Positions 1-9,079 of a stretch of 64,000 nucleotides of DNA are shown piece after piece (positions within the stretch are counted from its first letter, which is position 1; every line of letters starts with the position of its first letter). The notes under the pieces were generated by a model. It did no database searches and was not told the DNA's origin. It saw only the letters and a list, made by a program, of their open reading frames with translations. Made by a program: the position numbers and the translations under genes. The stretch is from an uncultured Pelagibacteraceae bacterium (GTDB lineage: Bacteria > Pseudomonadota > Alphaproteobacteria > Pelagibacterales > Pelagibacteraceae). Location: positions 1 to 64,000 of the forward strand of contig CACJEN010000002.1 in the NCBI GenBank assembly GCA_902592445.1. The letters run 5' to 3'.

Positions 1-1
1 A

Positions 2-2260
2 AATGTGCATGTAATTTCCTCAGATCCAAATATTTCAAGAATGATGGCTTATACAATTGGGCTTTATAAAGATATTGAGAAGGAATCTGGTCATTCAGTA
101 GGTTTCAAACCTAGTGGAGGATTTTATCTTGCATCAAATGAAGTTTGGGCCGATTATTTAAAAAGAGAGAGATCGAAAGCAAGATATATGGGCTTAGATC
201 AGGAATTTATATCTCTTGAGGAAGTTAAAAAAAAACACCCGTTAATTGACCCTTCTAGATATCTTTTAGCATTGTGGGATCCAATTGATGGAGAAGTTGA
301 TCCATCTGGAGTTACCTACGCTTTTGCAAAAGCAGCAAAAGTTCATGGTGGAAAATATTTCACTCACACTGTGGTTAAAGATACAAAACAAAAAGAAGAT
401 GGGACTTGGGATGTAATAACCGAGAAGGGCAATATCAATGCTGAAATAGTAATCAACGCTGGAGGATTATGGGCCAGAGAAGTGGGTCAACTTGCTGGAA
501 TAAATCTACCAGTTCAGCCAATGGAACATCATTATTTGATTACGGAGGCAATTCCAGAAATAGAGGCAATGGGTGATCAAAGACTACCAATAGGTACTGA
601 CTTTGAAGGGAATATTTATTTCAGACAAGAAGCAAAAGGAATGCTTCTTGGAACATATGAACCTAAGTCAACTCCTTGGAAAGTTGAAGGAACGCCAATG
701 AATTTTGGTCATGAGTTATTAGAACCAAAGCTAGATAACATTGAAGATAGATTAGCAATAGGTTTTGAGAGAATGCCTGCATTAGAGAAAGCAGGAATAA
801 AAAATATTGTTAATGGACCATTTACTTTTGGACCAGACGGATCTCCACTAATTGGTCCTGTGCCAGGAATGAAAAATTACTGGGTAGCTGTAGGTGTTAT
901 GGCTGGATTTTGTCAAGGAGGAGGAGTTGGAAAATGTATTGCTGAATGGATTATTGACGGAGAACCATCGATAGATGTTTGGGCAATGGATGTCGCAAGA
1001 TTTGGAGATTATGCATCACCACAATATGGAACAATAAAATCATCTGAAAATTATGAGAGAAGATTTATAATGACATTTCCAAATGAAACCTTACCTAAAG
1101 GAAGAAAGCAAAAAACGACAGCGCTCTATGATAGATTTGTAAATCAAGGTGCAGTTATGGGAGATAGTTTTGGTTTAGAAAATGTTTTGTGGTTTGCAAA
1201 TAATAAAGAAGATGCACATGAGGAACCAACTATAAAAAGATCTAGATCACATGATTATGTTTCGAAAGAAGTTATTAATGTAAGGCAGAATGTAGGCTTA
1301 ATAGAAGTAGCTAATTTTTCAAAACATGAATTTAAAGGAACTGATGCAAGAAAATTTTTAGATCACGTAATGGCAGGCAAGCTTCCAAAACCTGGCAGGA
1401 TATCTTTGTCTCCAATGTTATCTTATAGAGGAAAATTGTGTGGAGACCTAACAGTTGCTTGTCTTGATGAAAATGAATTTATGGTGTTTGGATCTGGTGC
1501 AGCCCAAGAAATGCATAGACGTTGGTTTGAAAGTCACTTGGATAAATTTGATGTTAATTACAAAAATAGATCTGATGAATTCCACGGCATATCTATAGCT
1601 GGTCCAAATTCAAGAAAAGTATTGGAAAAAATAGTAAGAGACGATGTATCCAATGAAAAATTCAAATTCAGAGACTCTCGAAGAATGTTTGTTGGTGGTG
1701 TTCCTGCAATAATAAACCGAATTTCATTTACAGGTGAACTTGGTTACGAAATTTATGTCGCGCCACACTATCAAATAAAACTTTATGAAGAGTTAATGGA
1801 AGCTGGAAAAGAGTTTAATATTAAACCCTTTGGAGGAAGAGCTCTAATGTCAATGAGATTGGAGAAAAATTGGGGAGCATGGACTTTAGATTATAGGCCC
1901 GATTTTACAGCAAAAGAAACAGGTTTAGATATGTTTATAAATTGGGATAAAGATTTTATTGGAAAAGGAAAAGCAAAATCAGAAAACAGTTCTAATAAGC
2001 TTACTCCATTAATTGTTGAAACAAATGATATTGATGTAACAAATAACGAAGCTGTAATGAATGGAGATCAAAGTATAGGTTATGTAACATCAGGTGGGTT
2101 TGCACACTTTGTAAATAAAAGTGTTGCTTTTACTTTTATTGATCAAAATAAAATTAAATCGGAAAATAAGATCCAAGTTGAGATCAATGGAGATTTATTT
2201 AATTGTTCAATAATTAAAGAGCCTCTTTATGATCCAAGCGGACAGAAAATGAGAAGCTAA
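2..2260 (+). CDS. FAD-dependent oxidoreductase with GcvT-like C-terminal half (dimethylglycine/sarcosine dehydrogenase family), 5' partial
   Basis: The reading frame is open to the left edge, so the listed ATG at 5 is internal and about 55 N-terminal residues with the FAD-binding GxGxxG and the STWHAAGL-type segment lie outside the window. What remains aligns by eye with the two full-length paralogues at 10717 and 52030: a DAO-type FAD/substrate domain (to about residue 345), a linker beginning near 'YASPQYGTIK', then a GcvT-like tetrahydrofolate-binding half with 'FTGELGYEIYV' and a C-terminal barrel. Family members oxidatively demethylate N-methyl amines and pass the C1 unit to folate, electrons going to ETF. 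It overlaps the methyltransferase start (TAATG) and heads an apparent operon with a Rieske oxygenase and a DddP-like protein. Exact substrate unknown. Confidence 0.88.
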   Translation, partial: NVHVISSDPNISRMMAYTIGLYKDIEKESGHSVGFKPSGGFYLASNEVWADYLKRERSKARYMGLDQEFISLEEVKKKHPLIDPSRYLLALWDPIDGEVDPSGVTYAFAKAAKVHGGKYFTHTVVKDTKQKEDGTWDVITEKGNINAEIVINAGGLWAREVGQLAGINLPVQPMEHHYLITEAIPEIEAMGDQRLPIGTDFEGNIYFRQEAKGMLLGTYEPKSTPWKVEGTPMNFGHELLEPKLDNIEDRLAIGFERMPALEKAGIKNIVNGPFTFGPDGSPLIGPVPGMKNYWVAVGVMAGFCQGGGVGKCIAEWIIDGEPSIDVWAMDVARFGDYASPQYGTIKSSENYERRFIMTFPNETLPKGRKQKTTALYDRFVNQGAVMGDSFGLENVLWFANNKEDAHEEPTIKRSRSHDYVSKEVINVRQNVGLIEVANFSKHEFKGTDARKFLDHVMAGKLPKPGRISLSPMLSYRGKLCGDLTVACLDENEFMVFGSGAAQEMHRRWFESHLDKFDVNYKNRSDEFHGISIAGPNSRKVLEKIVRDDVSNEKFKFRDSRRMFVGGVPAIINRISFTGELGYEIYVAPHYQIKLYEELMEAGKEFNIKPFGGRALMSMRLEKNWGAWTLDYRPDFTAKETGLDMFINWDKDFIGKGKAKSENSSNKLTPLIVETNDIDVTNNEAVMNGDQSIGYVTSGGFAHFVNKSVAFTFIDQNKIKSENKIQVEINGDLFNCSIIKEPLYDPSGQKMRS

Positions 2261-2886
2261 TGGCACAAAAAGACGTCGGTAACAAAGTACCAATTTATAA
2301 ATTAAAAAAAACAGATGAAGTCATGGAGTACTATGATGAATGGGGTAAGAATAATAAATACGATCAAGACATGGTTGATTGGAATTATACTGGACCTAAA
2401 GAAACCTCTGAAGTTTTTATTAAGTACGAAAAAAACAAAGATGCCAAAATTTATGATGCGGGTTGTGGTACTGGGTTGGTTGGTGTTGAACTTAAAAAAT
2501 ATGGTTTTACCAATTTTTATGGTGCTGACCTTTCAAGAAAATTATTAGATTTAGTCCCAGCTAATCTGTATAAAAAATTAGATCAAGTAGACTTAAATAA
2601 AAAAATAGAAGAGGAAGATAATACATACGATGCAGTTCTATGCGTTGGCACTTTTACTTTTGGTCATGTAAAACCACCTGCACTGGATGAATTTATAAGA
2701 ATTACAAAACCAGGAGGGTATATTTGCTTTACAATAAATGAGGGTATTCACGAAGAATACGGATTTGATAAAAAAATAAATGAGTTAAACAATAATAATA
2801 AATGGCGTGAGATCGAATTCTTTAAATCTAATTATATTGCAAGCAAAGATGTTAATGCATGGTTAGGGCTTTATGAAGTCATATAA
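2260..2886 (+). CDS. class I SAM-dependent methyltransferase
   Basis: This 208-residue protein carries a clear motif I 'DAGCGTGLVGVELKKYG' around residue 66, followed by 'GADLS' (ribose-binding acidic residue), and a post-motif 'PGGYICFTINEG'. That is a small, single-domain class I methyltransferase fold; nothing in the sequence reveals the acceptor. The start overlaps the stop of the FAD/GcvT gene by one base and its stop lies three bases before the Rieske gene, so the genes are almost certainly co-transcribed and translationally coupled. In that setting it may act on an intermediate of the same methylated compound, but this is inference. The ORF at 2315-2548 in another frame is a shadow. 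Confidence 0.85.
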   Translation: MAQKDVGNKVPIYKLKKTDEVMEYYDEWGKNNKYDQDMVDWNYTGPKETSEVFIKYEKNKDAKIYDAGCGTGLVGVELKKYGFTNFYGADLSRKLLDLVPANLYKKLDQVDLNKKIEEEDNTYDAVLCVGTFTFGHVKPPALDEFIRITKPGGYICFTINEGIHEEYGFDKKINELNNNNKWREIEFFKSNYIASKDVNAWLGLYEVI

Positions 2887-2889
2887 ATT

Positions 2890-4068
2890 ATGTCTGAATT
2901 ATACAATATTATAGACAAAAAAAAATTAGATGTTGTAACTAAACCTATTTCGAAAGCCCATGGTTTGCCTAATGAGTGTTACATAAATAAAGACTATACT
3001 TTAATAGAGAGAAAAAAACTTTTTGAAGATAAATGGGTTGTTATTGGCGTAGCAAGTTCACTTCCAAACATAGGTGACACCAAACCTTATGATTTGTTAG
3101 ATCTACCTTTATTAATAGTTAGAAATAAACAAAATAAAATAAAAGTTTTTCATAATATCTGTAGTCATAGAGGAGTAAAACTTGTTCATAAAGAAGGAAA
3201 AATTAAAAATGTTATTAGATGCCCTTATCATTCATGGTCATATAATTTTGATGGGGAGCTTATAGCAACACCTCACATTGGTGGTATGAATAAACACGCT
3301 CATCCACAATTCAATAAATCAAAGAGTAATTTAAAAGAAATAAGATCTTATATTTGGTTAGATTTAATTATGGTTAATATTAGCAATAATGAAATGCCTT
3401 TTGATAAATACATAAAACCTTTAAGTGATCGATGGAGTAAATTTTGGAAAAATTCTGATAGAGATATGATCAAACATTCAAATGATTATGGATATTTTAA
3501 ATTAGAAGCTAAGTGTAATTGGAAGTTTGCAATTGAAAATTACTGTGAAAGTTATCATCTTCCCTGGGTTCACCCTGGTTTAAATTCTTATTCTAAAATT
3601 GAGGATCATTACCATATACAAGGGCTACCAAATCGTTTTGCAGGTCAAGGAACAGTTGTTTATAATCCAAGGCTTAAGGGGAAAGAAAAATTTCCATGTT
3701 TTCCAAAATGGCCAAAAAATAAGGAAAATATAGCAGAATACGTTGCATTATTCCCAAATGTTATGCTTGGCATTCATAAAGATCATTTTTATGCATATTG
3801 GTTAGAGCCAAAAAGTAACGATTTAACTTTGGAGCATATGGAAATATATTATGTAGGTGATAATGCAGCAAATTCGAAAAAGTTTAAATCTTTGAGAAAG
3901 CAAAACTTTAAACTTTGGGAAGATATACAAAAAGAGGACGTTGATATTATACAAGGAATGCAAATAGGTAGAAATTCCAATGTTTATAATGGAGGAAATT
4001 TTTCTCCTGTGATGGATAACCCTACACATCACTTCCACAAATGGGTTGTAACAAATATAGCTCAATGA
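2890..4068 (+). CDS. Rieske non-heme iron oxygenase, large subunit (GbcA/CntA-like)
   Basis: The protein has a Rieske [2Fe-2S] site, C91-x-H93 and C111-x2-H114 ('CSHRG' and 'CPYHSW'), followed by a catalytic domain with the mononuclear-iron motif around 'ENYCESYHLPWVH' (candidate ligands H223 and H228) and a late acidic 'EDVDIIQG' segment. This is the arrangement of ring-hydroxylating oxygenases and of the related glycine betaine and carnitine monooxygenases, which split or demethylate quaternary amines. At 392 residues the length is normal. No ferredoxin reductase partner is seen in the window; it may be encoded upstream or elsewhere. Neighbouring FAD/GcvT and DddP-like genes favour a methylated onium substrate over an aromatic one, but the substrate is inferred. 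Confidence 0.87.
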   Translation: MSELYNIIDKKKLDVVTKPISKAHGLPNECYINKDYTLIERKKLFEDKWVVIGVASSLPNIGDTKPYDLLDLPLLIVRNKQNKIKVFHNICSHRGVKLVHKEGKIKNVIRCPYHSWSYNFDGELIATPHIGGMNKHAHPQFNKSKSNLKEIRSYIWLDLIMVNISNNEMPFDKYIKPLSDRWSKFWKNSDRDMIKHSNDYGYFKLEAKCNWKFAIENYCESYHLPWVHPGLNSYSKIEDHYHIQGLPNRFAGQGTVVYNPRLKGKEKFPCFPKWPKNKENIAEYVALFPNVMLGIHKDHFYAYWLEPKSNDLTLEHMEIYYVGDNAANSKKFKSLRKQNFKLWEDIQKEDVDIIQGMQIGRNSNVYNGGNFSPVMDNPTHHFHKWVVTNIAQ

Positions 4069-5300
4069 AATTTAGTAGAAAAATAAATCCAGAATATAAA
4101 ACTTTTACAAACTTTCTTTCTAAAAAAAGGATTAGAGAAGATGAAATTAACTTTGAAAAATTAAGAAGTTATCGACTTGATAGAGTTAAGAAAGAATTAA
4201 TAAAAAATAATTTAGAGGCATGCATTTTATTTGATCCGGTCAATGTCCGTTATGCATTAGATACGGTAAACATGAGTGTTTTCAACATGCACAATCTTTC
4301 TAGATATTGTTTTATTCCAGTGGATGGACCAACAATACTCTATGAATATTTTAATTGTGAAAAATTATCTGAGCATTTAAATTTAATTGATGAAATTAGA
4401 CCTGCAATAACTTGGGATTATTTCGCCCATGGAGATCAAGCTAGTTTACAATTAAAAAAATGGATCACAGAGATTAAAGATCTTTCAAATAAGTTTTTTA
4501 AATCAAAAAAAATTGCAATCGACGTTTTAAACGGCCCAGCGGTTACTGAATTAAATAAGTCTGGCATAGAGGTGGTGGATGCAAAATCTATATTGGAGCA
4601 AGCAAGAGTTATTAAATCATCTGAAGAATTAAAATGTATGAGGGCAGCAATAGAAGTTGCAGAAATCGGTGTAAGTAAAATGAGAGAAGAGCTTAAAGCA
4701 GGTATGACTGAGGACGAATTATGGTCCATACTTCATAAGACAAACATTGAAAATGGTGGCGAGTGGATTGAGTGTAGAATTTTATCATCAGGCGAGAGAA
4801 CCAATCCATGGATGCAAGAAAGCAGTAATAAAATAATTCAACAAGGTGAAATTGTTTCTTTTGATACAGATATGGTTGGTCCATATGGATATTGCGCAGA
4901 TATATCTAGAACATTTGTATGTGGAAATGATTTTAATGATAATCAAAAAGCACTTTATTCTATGTCTTTAGAGCAAATTAATCATAATTCTAATTTAATT
5001 AAAGCGGATATGTCTTTTAAAGAGTTTACAGAAAAATCATGGAAATTACCTGAGGAATATTACGGCAATAGATATTCAGTTATGGTTCATGGAATAGGAT
5101 TGTGTGATGAATGGCCTTCAATAAGATATCCAACTGATGGTGGAGATAAAAGTGGTAGATTTCTGAAAAATATGACTATTACTGTTGAAAGTTACATAGG
5201 AAAAGTTGGAGGCAAAGAAGGTGTGAAACTTGAACAACAATATTTAGTTGGAGACAATGGACTTGAATTAATGTCCCATCATCCGTTAGAAGATATTTAA
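4065..5300 (+). CDS. dddP: M24-family DMSP lyase DddP-like protein
   Basis: I place the start at 4065, where ATGA overlaps the Rieske stop, rather than at the tracked 4041, giving 411 residues. The sequence follows DddP closely as I remember it: 'FDPVNVRYALDTVNM', 'GGEWIECRILSSGERTNPW', 'FDTDMVGPYGYCADISRT', 'HGIGLCDEWP' and 'VKLEQQY'. The DddP metal ligands correspond to D267, D269, D279, H342, E375 and E390, and the catalytic Asp six residues after the metal His corresponds to D348. Known DddP enzymes are M24 peptidase-fold proteins that cleave dimethylsulfoniopropionate to DMS and acrylate instead of peptides. SAR11-type relatives may use another onium substrate, so the family is sure and the DMSP activity is probable only. 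Confidence 0.75.
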   Translation: MKFSRKINPEYKTFTNFLSKKRIREDEINFEKLRSYRLDRVKKELIKNNLEACILFDPVNVRYALDTVNMSVFNMHNLSRYCFIPVDGPTILYEYFNCEKLSEHLNLIDEIRPAITWDYFAHGDQASLQLKKWITEIKDLSNKFFKSKKIAIDVLNGPAVTELNKSGIEVVDAKSILEQARVIKSSEELKCMRAAIEVAEIGVSKMREELKAGMTEDELWSILHKTNIENGGEWIECRILSSGERTNPWMQESSNKIIQQGEIVSFDTDMVGPYGYCADISRTFVCGNDFNDNQKALYSMSLEQINHNSNLIKADMSFKEFTEKSWKLPEEYYGNRYSVMVHGIGLCDEWPSIRYPTDGGDKSGRFLKNMTITVESYIGKVGGKEGVKLEQQYLVGDNGLELMSHHPLEDI

Positions 5301-5318
5301 TAATAAATAAAAGATTTT

Positions 5319-5732
5319 ATGAAAATTATATTAGTCATGGGTCTACCAGGAGCAGGCAAAACAACATTAGCTGACAAATTAGCTCCAGAATTAAATGCAA
5401 AAAGACTTAATGCAGACGAAGTTAGAAAGGCTGCAAATGATTGGGATTTTTCAGAGGAAGGAAGAACTAGACAAGCAAAAAGAATGGCGGAATTCGCCTT
5501 AAAACTCAAGAGGGAAGGAAATTATGTAATTGCTGATTTTATAGCACCCACTCCAAAAGCGAGGAGTTTATTTCCTGCCGATTACATTATCTGGATAGAT
5601 ACAATTAAAGAAGGTAGATTTGACGATACAAATAAGATGTTTGTAAAGCCTGAAAAATATGATTTTCATGTTACAACACAGAATGCAGAAATGTGGGTAT
5701 CAAAGATACTTTATGATATTAAAAAAAATTAA
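5319..5732 (+). CDS. APS-kinase-like P-loop kinase
   Basis: The 137-residue protein begins with a Walker A motif 'GLPGAGKTT' at residues 8-16, followed by 'LNADEVRKAANDWDFSEEGR', which matches the adenylylsulfate-kinase pattern (acidic DxxR helix, then FS..gR), and 'VIADFIAPT'. It is shorter than CysC (about 200 residues), with a reduced lid and C-terminus. SAR11 members are known for lacking assimilatory sulfate reduction, and no sulfate genes are near, so a role in making PAPS for sulfate assimilation is unlikely; phosphorylation of another nucleotide or small metabolite fits better. The next gene starts inside its last 20 bases. Confidence 0.8.
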   Translation: MKIILVMGLPGAGKTTLADKLAPELNAKRLNADEVRKAANDWDFSEEGRTRQAKRMAEFALKLKREGNYVIADFIAPTPKARSLFPADYIIWIDTIKEGRFDDTNKMFVKPEKYDFHVTTQNAEMWVSKILYDIKKN

Positions 5733-7869
5733 AAAATTTTTAGTAATTTTTTTTTTTTTTATTTTTAGTTTTTTAATTAAAGATGCTAATGCGACTATTT
5801 TAGTTAGCGGAGATAACCTTTCTGGTTACAGAATTGATCGACCAGCAACCAATTTGATACTACAACTAAAAGAGACTTCTTTAAGAGGAATTACTTTTAA
5901 TAATGATGGATCAAAAATGTATATTATTGGGGAGGCTAGCGACTCTGTACATGAGTACAATCTTGCATCTAATTTCAATATAACCTCATTTTCATTTGTA
6001 CAAAGTTTTTCTGTTGCTGCAATAGAAAATCAACCTATCAGTGTTAAATTTAATAATAATGGATCAAAAATGTTTATAATTGGTAGACAAAGAGACAGGG
6101 TTCAAGAATATATTTTATCAAAAAACTTTGATGTATCGACAGCAGTTCATGAAAGTTTCTATTCTGTTAATGCGCAAGACAATACTCCTTTCGGTCTTGA
6201 TTTTAGCACAGATGGTAAAATGATGTATATGACTGGATTACAGAACCAGTCAATGCACCAATATTCATTAAATGTTGCTTTTGATCTTTCAGAGGGAGTT
6301 AATTTCTTACGAACAGAGGATTTACCGACTTTATTAGATAACGAAGGCGGAAATGAAGATGAACCAACTGGTATTGAATTTAGTCCTGATGGTACAAAAT
6401 TATTTATGGTTGGAACAAGAGGAAATGATGTTAATCAATATACATTGTCTACCGCATTTGATATATCAACTGCAACTTTTGATGGCGGTTTAGAATATGG
6501 TAGTAATCCCTCTGGAATACATTTTGGTCCCTCTGGATTAAAAATGTTTATTACAGGTACCACTGAGCATGTCAGGGAACATAATCTTCCATGTCCGTAT
6601 AATTTTTTTGCTGGAAAGTGTCCTTCAATTACATCTGATCCTGACAGAGCAGGTATTGCAGAAGCCCAAGTCGAATCGGCAAAAAGAGCTATTAATATGT
6701 CCACTAACTCAGCGTTAAATAGACTGAAGTGGATTAGAAGAAATAAAGACGAACAAAATTTAACTGATCAAAACGCTAAATTAAATTTTTCAGGAACAAT
6801 GTTCTCTTCCTTAAATCCATTACCTTTTGTGTCATTTAAGAAAATATCAAATCATATAACAAATAATAAATACAACAAAAGTTATTTTTATTGGAGTGAA
6901 GGAGATATTTCCTTAGGTAGAATAAGTAAAACTAGCAATTCTTCAAAAAAAGAGTCTCTAACTAATGCAATAACATATGGCGTTGATAGATTTAAAGATG
7001 ATAATGGAGTTGAGGGATTTGCTTTTAGGTATGGAATTGATGATATTGACGTTGGTTATGTTGGGAGCAACTTAGACACAAGAACATATAATATTACATA
7101 TTATAATACAACTCCCATAAAAAATGACACAAAGTATATTGATAAAATATTTGGAATAGGAAGAATTGAGTCAGACATCCTTACCAAGCTAGATGGTCTA
7201 AATATTACAGCAAGTAGAACTGGTCATCAAATATATGGAACACTAAAGTTAAAAGATGAATATAAAAAAAATGACCTAACATTTATTCCCTCAGGTCAAA
7301 TTGATTTAGGACATACTAAATTAGATGGCTATCAAGAAGTGGGTTCTGGGGCAATTCGAGTTAAAGATCAGCATGTAAAAACACAAAATTTAAGAGCCAC
7401 AATGGCAATAGTGGAGGATTTGTCAACAGATAAATATATTTTTAAAAGACATAGTAAAATAGAATATTTAGCAGACACAGATCGTTCTTCAAGGTTTAAG
7501 TATGACTATGTTATTGATAAAACTTCTAAGTTTAATGATACTTTAAAAACTGGAGCACTTCATAATTTTAATTTTGAAGCTGGTGTAGATATAATATTTC
7601 CAGAGCGGTTTAGTTTATTTCTAATTTATGAGAGAAATCAAGCATTAGACTATAGTGGAAGCACTGATAATTTATATTTAGCGATAGGATATTTACCTAG
7701 TAAAGATACTGAATATGCATTTTCGTTAAATGGATCAGAAAATTTATTATCAAAATTTGAAATTAAGAAAAATATTAATGATTACAATATTAACTTTAAC
7801 CTAGTAGAAGATTTAATGGATTTAGGAAAAGCCTCTGGCGCAAATATGTATATAAATAAAGTCTTTTAA
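5713..7869 (+). CDS. exported beta-propeller protein with autotransporter-like outer membrane barrel
   Basis: The tracked start at 5659 would give a hydrophilic N-terminus; starting at 5713 yields 718 residues with a standard signal peptide 'MILKKIKKFLVIFFFF...KDANA'. The first ~300 residues hold five recognisable propeller-type repeats of about 50-60 residues, each with a 'GIxFxxDGxKMFIxG...V.EYxL' pattern. A Ser/Ala-rich linker follows, then roughly 320 residues of alternating polar/hydrophobic strands ending in '...MYINKVF', typical of an outer membrane beta-barrel with a C-terminal aromatic. I infer surface display of the propeller, autotransporter-fashion. The gene overlaps the upstream kinase by 20 bases, so the two are co-transcribed. 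Ligand unknown. Confidence 0.75.
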   Translation: MILKKIKKFLVIFFFFIFSFLIKDANATILVSGDNLSGYRIDRPATNLILQLKETSLRGITFNNDGSKMYIIGEASDSVHEYNLASNFNITSFSFVQSFSVAAIENQPISVKFNNNGSKMFIIGRQRDRVQEYILSKNFDVSTAVHESFYSVNAQDNTPFGLDFSTDGKMMYMTGLQNQSMHQYSLNVAFDLSEGVNFLRTEDLPTLLDNEGGNEDEPTGIEFSPDGTKLFMVGTRGNDVNQYTLSTAFDISTATFDGGLEYGSNPSGIHFGPSGLKMFITGTTEHVREHNLPCPYNFFAGKCPSITSDPDRAGIAEAQVESAKRAINMSTNSALNRLKWIRRNKDEQNLTDQNAKLNFSGTMFSSLNPLPFVSFKKISNHITNNKYNKSYFYWSEGDISLGRISKTSNSSKKESLTNAITYGVDRFKDDNGVEGFAFRYGIDDIDVGYVGSNLDTRTYNITYYNTTPIKNDTKYIDKIFGIGRIESDILTKLDGLNITASRTGHQIYGTLKLKDEYKKNDLTFIPSGQIDLGHTKLDGYQEVGSGAIRVKDQHVKTQNLRATMAIVEDLSTDKYIFKRHSKIEYLADTDRSSRFKYDYVIDKTSKFNDTLKTGALHNFNFEAGVDIIFPERFSLFLIYERNQALDYSGSTDNLYLAIGYLPSKDTEYAFSLNGSENLLSKFEIKKNINDYNINFNLVEDLMDLGKASGANMYINKVF

Positions 7870-7917
7870 TTTGTATTATTAAGAATAAAGTTTAATTTTT
7901 ATTAAAAGGAAATTTCA

Positions 7918-8292
7918 ATGAGTTATCAATGGGATAATAAAAAACCAACAGCACAAATGTTAGGAAGATGGCAACCTTTTCATGATGGACACTACACTTT
8001 ATTTAAAGAAATCATAAAAAAAACTGGCCAAGTTTGTATTCAAATTAGAGATGTTCAAGGAGTTGATGATAATCCTTTTGATTTTGAAACAGTAAAAAAA
8101 AAAATCGAAGAAAGACTTAATCCAGAGTTTGAAGGAAGATTTAAAATAATGTTGGTCCCAAATATTACAAATATTTGTTATGGTAGAGGAGTGGGTTACA
8201 ATATTGAAGAGATTGAACTTTCAAAGGAGATACAAAAAATTTCTGCGACTAAAATTAGAGCAAAAATGCGAGAGGACGGAGAGCTCAAATAG
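7918..8292 (+). CDS. HxGH-motif nucleotidyltransferase (cytidylyltransferase-like)
   Basis: This 124-residue protein has the two signatures of the HxGH nucleotidyltransferase superfamily: 'GRWQPFHDGH' at residues 16-25 (HxGH at 22-25) and 'ISATKIR' at residues 108-114. Members join a nucleoside monophosphate to a phosphorylated acceptor, as in NMN or phosphopantetheine adenylyltransferase and glycerol-3-phosphate cytidylyltransferase. The acceptor is not evident. It lies 48 bases after the barrel protein and near the APS-kinase-like gene, a pairing that suggests a nucleotide-activated group. A ribosome site (aaaagga) precedes the ATG. The enoyl-CoA hydratase-like gene follows after nine bases. 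Confidence 0.8.
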   Translation: MSYQWDNKKPTAQMLGRWQPFHDGHYTLFKEIIKKTGQVCIQIRDVQGVDDNPFDFETVKKKIEERLNPEFEGRFKIMLVPNITNICYGRGVGYNIEEIELSKEIQKISATKIRAKMREDGELK

Positions 8293-8301
8293 TTTTGAAT
8301 C

Positions 8302-9075
8302 ATGAATGTAATTACAAAGACTTTCAAGAATGGAATTAAAAGTGTAATTATTAATGACCCTAAAACTTACAATTCTCTTTCATATAAGACCTTAGGAGAT
8401 TTAATTAAAGTATTTAAAAAATTAGATAAGGATAAGAATACAAAAGTAATTATTCTTGAAGGTTCTGGAAATGGATTTAGTGCAGGTCACAACTTAAAGG
8501 AAGTAAGAGGTCATAAGAATAGATCTAATCATCAAAAGCTTTTTAATTTGTGTTCAAAATTAATGTTACAAATAGTTGAAGGAAACAAACCGGTGATAGC
8601 AAAAGTGCATGGCGCTGCTTATGCTGCTGGCTGTCAGTTAGTAGCAAGTTGTGATCTTGCATACAGTTCAAATTCAGCTGTGTTTGCAACTCCTGGAGTT
8701 AACATTGGTTTATTTTGCAGCACTCCAATGGTGGCCGTTAGCAGAAAAGTTAATCGAAAACATATGATGAAGATGCTGTTGACAGGAGAACCAGTAAAAG
8801 CAAATTTTGCAAAAGATATTGGATTAATAAATGATTATTTTCCAAAAAATAAATTAAACAAAGAAGTATTAAAATTAGCAAATGTAATTGCGTCCAAATC
8901 TAATTTAACGATTAAAATTGGAAAAAAAGCTTTTTATAAGCAACTAGAGATGCCTCTAAAAAAGGCTTATCAATTTACTAGTAAAATGATGACATTAAAT
9001 ATGATGGCACAAGATGCAAAAGAGGGAATTTCTGCATTTTTAGAAAAAAGAAAACCTAAGTGGAAAAATAAATAA
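8302..9075 (+). CDS. enoyl-CoA hydratase/isomerase family protein, ECHDC3-like
   Basis: A 257-residue crotonase-fold protein: 'GFSAGHNLKEV' and 'AAYAAGCQLVASCDLAYSS' supply the two oxyanion-hole regions, and 'TPGVNIGLFCSTPMVAVSR' is the characteristic segment of the ECHDC3 branch (pattern GLFCSTP). That branch lacks the usual catalytic Glu pair of true hydratases, so hydration activity should not be assumed; its natural reaction is poorly defined. It sits in a run of short co-directional genes ahead of two CoA-binding-domain proteins, consistent with CoA-linked metabolism. Confidence 0.85.
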   Translation: MNVITKTFKNGIKSVIINDPKTYNSLSYKTLGDLIKVFKKLDKDKNTKVIILEGSGNGFSAGHNLKEVRGHKNRSNHQKLFNLCSKLMLQIVEGNKPVIAKVHGAAYAAGCQLVASCDLAYSSNSAVFATPGVNIGLFCSTPMVAVSRKVNRKHMMKMLLTGEPVKANFAKDIGLINDYFPKNKLNKEVLKLANVIASKSNLTIKIGKKAFYKQLEMPLKKAYQFTSKMMTLNMMAQDAKEGISAFLEKRKPKWKNK

Positions 9076-9079
9076 AACA

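Noticed and set aside
2315-2548. 77-residue plus-strand ORF within the methyltransferase gene
   Set aside because: It is an out-of-frame shadow inside a gene with a clear SAM motif.
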